A stretch of DNA of 64,000 bases from Streptomyces griseocarneus. Lineage in GTDB: Bacteria; Actinomycetota; Actinomycetes; Streptomycetales; Streptomycetaceae. Location of the stretch: contig NZ_BNBL01000002.1 of NCBI RefSeq assembly GCF_014655595.1, positions 434,170 to 498,169 on the forward strand. The letters are read 5' to 3'. The notes beneath the pieces are model-generated. The model did no database searches. It was given only the letters and a program-made list of their open reading frames with translations, and was not told the DNA's origin. Below are positions 59,703 through 64,000 of this stretch, piece after piece (positions within the stretch are counted from its first letter, which is position 1; every line of letters starts with the position of its first letter). The position numbers and the translations under genes are program-made.

Positions 59703-60107
59703 ATGAAGCTCACCGTCCGGACCGGGATCGCCGCAGCGGTCGCCGTGGGAGCCCTCGCCGTGGCTGTCGCACCGGCTTCCGCCGCCGTCGGCGGCGGGGA
59801 CGCCCGTGCGGCGGCGGGTGCGCACGCGGTGGTGCCGAACCCGAAGTCGATCAAGCCGGCCGCGTACAACCAGGCGCGGAGCATCCTGGCCAACGCCGGG
59901 AGCCAGACGGCGGCCAAGTCGCATCCCATTCACGGGAAGGACGACGTGCCGGTCGGCTACGGGACCAGCCTGCTGGCCGCGTCCCGGGACGAGTTCCGGC
60001 ACACCGACCGGAAACTGCCGGCCAAGCAGAAGAAGTCCGGCATGTCCATCCCGCACTACAACGCGATCCACAGCGCGGCGAAGGTGATGGGCATCGACCG
60101 CTGGTGA
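59703..60107 (+). CDS. Secreted protein, basic
   Basis: A 134-residue exported protein. Residues 1-27 form a Sec signal (AAAVAVGALAVAVAPASAAV). The mature part is basic, with SIKPAAYNQARSILANAGSQ and GMSIPHYNAIHSAAKVMGID; no Cys and no known domain. AGGAG lies about seven bases before the ATG. The leader carries two alternative small hairpins (GCAGG...CCTGC and TTGCT...AGCAA) around 59648-59668. Function unknown. Confidence 0.75.
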   Translation: MKLTVRTGIAAAVAVGALAVAVAPASAAVGGGDARAAAGAHAVVPNPKSIKPAAYNQARSILANAGSQTAAKSHPIHGKDDVPVGYGTSLLAASRDEFRHTDRKLPAKQKKSGMSIPHYNAIHSAAKVMGIDRW

Positions 60108-60212
60108 CGCGCTAGTCATCGGCATGTGAACGGCCCCGCTCCGGTGACACGGGAGCGGGGCCGGACGCGCGCCATCACACCAGGGATCCGGCTGCCGCGC
60201 CCGGGCCGCCGG

Positions 60213-62450
60213 CTACCCGAAGCGGACGGGGATGCGGGAGTGCGCGGCGAGCGCGGTGATCAGATCGTCCTCCGGGATTCCGGTCAGCCCGATGCGGTAG
60301 CCCCCTTCGTCGGGCGACCACAGCCGGGCCGACGGGCCGGATTCCGGTACGTGCGCGCGGTACGCGGGGATGGCGACGAGTTCGCCGAACGGAGGCGCCG
60401 TGATGCGGAGCGATCGCAGGTCGGCCCACTTCAGGTGGACCGGGACGTCGCTGTCGGTGGCGAGGAACGTCAGGCCGGACGTGCTCACCCGCAGGCGTTT
60501 GCCGTCCAGCGAGGGCAGGGACTTCTTGAGGAGGGCGTAGAGCCCGAAGGCCAGGAGAGGCAGCGCCAGGAGCTCCAGGGGCCCGCTCGTGGTCGAGACC
60601 CACGCGTACCACCCCACGAGCGTCGCCGCGGCCGACACCAGCCAGCACAGACAGCGGCCGGCACGGGCCGCCCGCGTCTCCCGCAGCCACGTGTCGCTCT
60701 CCAGCCCCCAGCCCTCGGCCTCCCCGGGGAAGGGCTGGTCCGGGCTCACCTCGTAGCGCTCCTTGCCGCCGTCCCGGGGGCCGGGGGGCTCGTCGCGGAA
60801 GGGCAGGCGGGCCGACGGCGTGCGGTAGCGCCCTCCCGCGTAGCGGTCCAGGGCGGCGGTGACCGCCTTCTCCTCGGCGCCGATCATGTTCAGTGCCGCG
60901 ATGATGTAGCGGTCGTGATGCCAGAAGGGCCGCTTGTGCGTCCCCTCCGCCGGGGCGCTTCCGTCGGCCGGAACGGCCGTGAGGACAAGAGCCGCGCCAT
61001 TCGTGCCGGGAGCCGACTGGACCTCCACCCTGGAGAGGGAGGCCCATGGCCAGCTCCAAGGGCCTTCGCTCCGCAGCAGCGTGTCGACGCGCAGGCCGTG
61101 CTCGTCGATCCGCAGGCTCGGCACGGTCAGCGCGGAAACACAGAAGGCGAGAAGCCAGAACGGCAGGGCGAGCGCGGCGAAGCCCAGGGCGACCCAGTGC
61201 CACGGCGAGGGGAGCGGCACGCTCGCCATGGCGAAGAAGCCCACCACGACGGCCGGGCCGATGGCCCGCTCGAAGGCCCGCCTGCACCGGACCCGCGGGG
61301 ACGGCCTGTGCTCCAGCGGCTGTTCACCGGAGTGGCCGGAGTGGGAGGAGCGGCGGCGGGCGGGACGCGTCCGGCCCGTGACAACCCCCAGCTCATGGAG
61401 TGCCGCTCTGACCCGGCGCGCCCGCCGGAGGGTGGGAATGAGCCCGAGAGGGCTCAGCGAACGGAGCCCGCCGGCGTCGTCGACGGTGAAGAGCGCCCCG
61501 TCGTAGCGGTAGGGCGGAAGGCGCAGGCCGATCCGGGCCGCCGCGCGCACCGCCGCGTCCCATTCCGCCGCGTGGTCGCGGTAGTGAGCGGCGCCGTCGT
61601 ACCTGCTGACGAGCGGATGGCCGAGATAGGGGCTGGCGGAATAGCGGATGACCGGCGTGATCGGGAATTCCGGCATGATGAACACCGTGCGGTCCAGCGC
61701 CCCGTGATCGCGGAGCCATTTCATTTCCCAGAGCGTTCCCGCGTTCGCCGAGGGAATGAGCACGATCAGCGAGGCCGACGAGGCGAGGCAGGCGACCGGC
61801 CCCTGCCAATGGCTGCCGCGCAGGACGACCCTCCCCGCACCGATCTGTATGTCCCCCTCGCGCCCTGCCGCGATCAACGGCAGATCGCGTGGCAGTGCGG
61901 CGTGCAGAAGAGTCTCCAGGTCCTGGTGGACCGGGACTCCGCCTCCGCCCTCCGAAGGCTCGGCCGGCTGGCTGATGAGCCGTTGGGTCGTGTCGAACGG
62001 CCGTAAGTAGACCGCGAACCGGGGCCGCGCGTCCGGCCGGCGCGTACCGCGCGGCGCCCGGTGGAAGCGGATGGCCTCCATGGTGAGCCGGCGGGCCTGG
62101 GCGTTCCGCCGCCGCTGCTCCCTGCGGACGTCACGCCGGGAGGCCCGGTACAGCAGCCATCTGGGGAATATCAGGGCGGCCAGGAGTGCGTAGGCGATGA
62201 TCTCGCCGTCGGGCCGTGACCGGCCGGTCCATGCCCACAGCTGTATGAGCAACGGCATGTGGGCCGCACTGAGGATCCAGGTGAACGGTGATATGCGAAC
62301 GCCCTGGGCGCGCCGGTACAACTCGACGGACCAAAGGGACAGGGCACTGAGAGCGATGCCGTAGAGAAGTGATGTTTCCTGGAGCCGATCCCACACTTCG
62401 GCGTGGTCCGGCCAGAGTGATACGGCACTGTTTATGGCACGGTCCGTCAA
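60213..62450 (-). CDS. Membrane protein with TIR-like domain and two bacterial PH-like domains
   Basis: A 745-residue protein of unfamiliar architecture. Three N-terminal membrane helices (about 27-101) are followed by a cytoplasmic TIR-like domain (about 141-290): FAVYLRPFDTT, CLASSASLIVLIPSANAGTL and WEMKWLRDHG, where E241 matches the position of the TIR catalytic Glu. Two membrane helices (about 395-440) precede a bacterial PH-like domain (SLRIDEHGLRVDTLLRSEGP). Two more helices (about 597-640) precede a second one (RLRVSTSGLTFLATDSDV). Codon 149 is TTA. The start is a TTG at 62450 with GGGGGG upstream, so it is uncertain. Could be an NAD-acting effector or a scaffold; no partner gene is clear. 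Confidence 0.72.
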   Translation of the reverse strand: MTDRAINSAVSLWPDHAEVWDRLQETSLLYGIALSALSLWSVELYRRAQGVRISPFTWILSAAHMPLLIQLWAWTGRSRPDGEIIAYALLAALIFPRWLLYRASRRDVRREQRRRNAQARRLTMEAIRFHRAPRGTRRPDARPRFAVYLRPFDTTQRLISQPAEPSEGGGGVPVHQDLETLLHAALPRDLPLIAAGREGDIQIGAGRVVLRGSHWQGPVACLASSASLIVLIPSANAGTLWEMKWLRDHGALDRTVFIMPEFPITPVIRYSASPYLGHPLVSRYDGAAHYRDHAAEWDAAVRAAARIGLRLPPYRYDGALFTVDDAGGLRSLSPLGLIPTLRRARRVRAALHELGVVTGRTRPARRRSSHSGHSGEQPLEHRPSPRVRCRRAFERAIGPAVVVGFFAMASVPLPSPWHWVALGFAALALPFWLLAFCVSALTVPSLRIDEHGLRVDTLLRSEGPWSWPWASLSRVEVQSAPGTNGAALVLTAVPADGSAPAEGTHKRPFWHHDRYIIAALNMIGAEEKAVTAALDRYAGGRYRTPSARLPFRDEPPGPRDGGKERYEVSPDQPFPGEAEGWGLESDTWLRETRAARAGRCLCWLVSAAATLVGWYAWVSTTSGPLELLALPLLAFGLYALLKKSLPSLDGKRLRVSTSGLTFLATDSDVPVHLKWADLRSLRITAPPFGELVAIPAYRAHVPESGPSARLWSPDEGGYRIGLTGIPEDDLITALAAHSRIPVRFG

Positions 62451-62527
62451 TGTCGCCCCCCGAAGGACGTCCCCGCCGTCGCACCTCCGGGCGGCCTGGC
62501 GTGATGACGCCTGGCTTGATTGTGCCC

Positions 62528-62555
62528 ATTATCGTCATACAAATAAAGGTGTCTG
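62528..62555 (-). promoter_or_regulatory. Candidate promoter for the TIR-like gene
   Basis: Minus strand CAGACA (62555-62550), 16 bp, GATAAT (62533-62528), in an AT-rich patch about 80 bases before the TTG start. Confidence 0.4.
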
Positions 62556-62581
62556 CGTCGTGTGACGCGCGCGGGCCGGCC

Positions 62582-62851
62582 TCAATGGTTGTGACCACGG
62601 CCCATGACCTGTGCCACCCAGCCGTACGGCAGCTCGTTCCCGTCGACCGTCACCTTTTCGACCGCGCGCGTCTCGGGATCGATCTCGGCCTGCACGCCGT
62701 CCCCCTCGTAGACCGGAGAGCCGGAGACGCCCACCTCGCCGGTGGCCTCGACGATCGCGGAACGCAGCGGGGCACCGTGCCGGGGGCGGTTGTCCTCGTC
62801 GGTGAGCTGGGGCCTGAGGACGACGGTGTAGCGGTCGGGTTGGGCGCTCAT
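62582..62851 (-). CDS. Small hypothetical protein
   Basis: An 89-residue beta-rich protein (QPDRYTVVLRPQLTDEDNRP ... VYEGDGVQAEIDPETRAVEK, then VTVDGNELPYGWVAQVMG), ending GHNH. No signal peptide or known domain. TAGCCT is eight bases before the ATG on the minus strand; no ribosome site, so probably leaderless. Confidence 0.65.
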   Translation of the reverse strand: MSAQPDRYTVVLRPQLTDEDNRPRHGAPLRSAIVEATGEVGVSGSPVYEGDGVQAEIDPETRAVEKVTVDGNELPYGWVAQVMGRGHNH

Positions 62852-62983
62852 GGTCCGCCAGGCTATCCGCGCGGCGGGGCGACGGCCGGGGCGACCGGGC
62901 CGGGCCGTGTCCGAATGGGCGAAAGGCCCCGCCGCCCCGTCCGCCGCGCGGGTGACGGCCCGGTGATCCCGCAGCCGGGTGTC

Positions 62984-63007
62984 CGATCGCTTCGATCGCT
63001 TCGATCA
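62984..63007. repeat. Tandem 9-bp repeat (CGATCGCTT x2 plus partial)
   Basis: CGATCGCTT at 62984 and 62993, then CGATCA. Lies in the gap between two small leftward genes. Confidence 0.6.
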
Positions 63008-63047
63008 CGCCGGGCTGTGCCGCGCCCCGAAGGCGCCACCCGGACGC

Positions 63048-63269
63048 TCAGGCGGCCGTCCACTCGTGGGGCCGGCCGCCCACCCACTCCACCACCTCGG
63101 GATCGTCGAGCAGCTCCTCGGCATCGGGCAGGCCGGCCCGGCGGAGGAATTCCACGACGTCGGCGTCGTTGTAGGCCACGCCGAGGGCGTGCTCGACGCC
63201 CTGCCGGCGGACGACCACATGACGTCCGCCCCCGGCGTCGAGCCTGTGTACGGACACGGGCGCGGCCAT
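63048..63269 (-). CDS. Small hypothetical protein
   Basis: A 73-residue soluble protein with a beta start (VSVHRLDAGGGRHVVVRRQG) and helical acidic end (VVEFLRRAGLPDAEELLDDP, then EVVEWVGG). No recognised family. The ATG at 63269 has only weak purines upstream. Confidence 0.6.
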   Translation of the reverse strand: MAAPVSVHRLDAGGGRHVVVRRQGVEHALGVAYNDADVVEFLRRAGLPDAEELLDDPEVVEWVGGRPHEWTAA

Positions 63270-63354
63270 GGCACCAGAGTGCGTTCCGCCGGCGCTCCGC
63301 GCACCCGGGCCCGCGGTGACCGCGATGACCGCGGGCAGGCGCCCGCGTCGTGGG

Positions 63355-63711
63355 TCAGGCCTTCCTGACCACGCTGGACTTCAGCTGCATGGCGCCGAAA
63401 CCTTCGATCTTGCAGTCGATGTCGTGGCCGGCCACGCCCTGCACGAGGCGGATGTTGCGCACCTTGGTGCCCGCCTTGATTCCGGTCGGGTGGCCCTTGA
63501 CCTTCAGGCTCTTGACCACCGTGACGGTGTCACCGTCGGCGAGGACGTTGCCGACCGAATCCCTGATCACTCCGTCCTCGCCCGCACCCTCGGCGGGCTC
63601 CGCGCCCGCGGGCGACCACTCGTGTCCGCATTCCGGACAAATCAGGAGCACGCCCATCTCATAGGTGTACGCACTGGAGCATTCGGGGCACGGCGGCAGG
63701 TTCTCGGTCAT
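63355..63711 (-). CDS. PhnA/YjdM-type zinc-ribbon protein
   Basis: A 118-residue protein: an N-terminal zinc ribbon (CPECSSAYTYEMGVLLICPE, then CGHEW) and the C-terminal PhnA domain (VIRDSVGNVLADGDTVTVVK, then SLKVKGHPTGIKAGTKVRNI). Named after the old phnA locus but not a phosphonoacetate hydrolase in most species; function uncertain. TACACT lies six bases before the ATG on the minus strand and there is no ribosome site, so the message is probably leaderless. Confidence 0.93.
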   Translation of the reverse strand: MTENLPPCPECSSAYTYEMGVLLICPECGHEWSPAGAEPAEGAGEDGVIRDSVGNVLADGDTVTVVKSLKVKGHPTGIKAGTKVRNIRLVQGVAGHDIDCKIEGFGAMQLKSSVVRKA

Positions 63712-63913
63712 CCGAAGAGTGTATTTCAGCCGCGGAGCCGCAAGACCCACCCTCCGGGGCCCGCCCCTGGCCGGCGCATCCGCTTCCTCCGCCATTTTCA
63801 CCGTAGCCGAATGAGGGCCCGGAATGCATCGGCTCGCAGATGGATGTCTGTGCGACCGCCGGGTCCCTAATCTTTGTTTTTGAAGCGGCCCCGGCTCGAT
63901 GCGGAGGAAACGC

Positions 63914-64000
63914 ATGCGCGACCTGGAGAACAAAGTCGCCGTCATCACCGGTGCGGCGAGCGGTATCGGCCGTGGAATGGCCGAGGCGTTCGTCGACGCG
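63914..64000 (+). CDS. SDR family oxidoreductase, N-terminal fragment (cut by window edge)
   Basis: Twenty-nine codons are present. The start MRDLENKVAVITGAASGIGR shows the classical short-chain dehydrogenase dinucleotide motif TGxxxGIG. GGAGGAAA lies about five bases before the ATG. Substrate cannot be told. Confidence 0.88.
   Translation, partial: MRDLENKVAVITGAASGIGRGMAEAFVDA

Overview
This window reads as chromosomal DNA of a Streptomyces-like actinomycete. It is very GC-rich. Reading frames show strong third-position GC bias, GTG and TTG starts are common, and ribosome sites are GGAGG-like. TTA codons are rare, as expected where the bldA tRNA gates translation. The gene types also fit: Tat-exported lipid and phosphate enzymes, SpoIIE-type phosphatases fused to PAS, GAF and kinase modules, an ECF41 sigma factor, DUF1206, DUF805 and AIM24 proteins. 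I see no insertion sequence, prophage block, CRISPR array or large biosynthetic cluster. It looks like an accessory or arm-like region of many short, unlinked transcription units.

Layout. 1-10 kb: start of a secreted protein (partial), an orphan cytochrome b of the bc1 complex, a membrane PP2C phosphatase, a MurR/RpiR regulator, a Tat phospholipase C and a secreted subtilisin. 9-17 kb: a methyltransferase divergent from an XRE-cupin regulator, a large PAS-PAS-GAF-PP2C-ATPase protein, an AIM24 protein, small Cys-rich secreted proteins, an esterase and tRNA-Ala(GGC). 17-25 kb: a NUDIX hydrolase, an ArsR-like regulator, a Tat alpha/beta hydrolase, and a three-gene operon of membrane protein, GMC oxidoreductase and animal-type heme peroxidase. 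25-35 kb: an Lrp regulator, an NmrA-like reductase beside an ECF41 sigma factor and an SRPBCC protein, a MarR regulator divergent from a membrane protein, a secreted amidase-fold protein and a ferritin-like protein. 35-47 kb: a TerD-CAP-CAP fusion, a HEAT-repeat protein, an AbiEii-like protein without antitoxin, a PhoD phosphatase, small membrane proteins, AraC and VOC genes, and a second Tat alpha/beta hydrolase. 47-51 kb: an unusual membrane receptor joining a degenerate P-loop-like domain to an outside periplasmic-binding domain, followed by LysM and peptidoglycan-binding proteins that lack signal peptides. 51-64 kb: a propeller protein, two MFS transporters, a thioesterase behind a cobalamin riboswitch, a YbdK-type ligase, an AraC regulator, and a TIR-like/bacterial-PH membrane protein.

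Most notable: (1) a well-formed cobalamin riboswitch whose only downstream gene is an acyl-CoA thioesterase; (2) two large unfamiliar membrane proteins, the TIR-like/bPH protein and the P-loop-like/periplasmic-binding receptor, each carrying a TTA codon; (3) a 20-bp perfect AT-rich palindrome with no gene to control; (4) a GMC oxidoreductase-heme peroxidase operon with altered active-site motifs; (5) at least ten genes whose -10 box sits 6-8 nt before the start codon, implying leaderless mRNAs. All family assignments come from recognising motifs by eye, with no database search.
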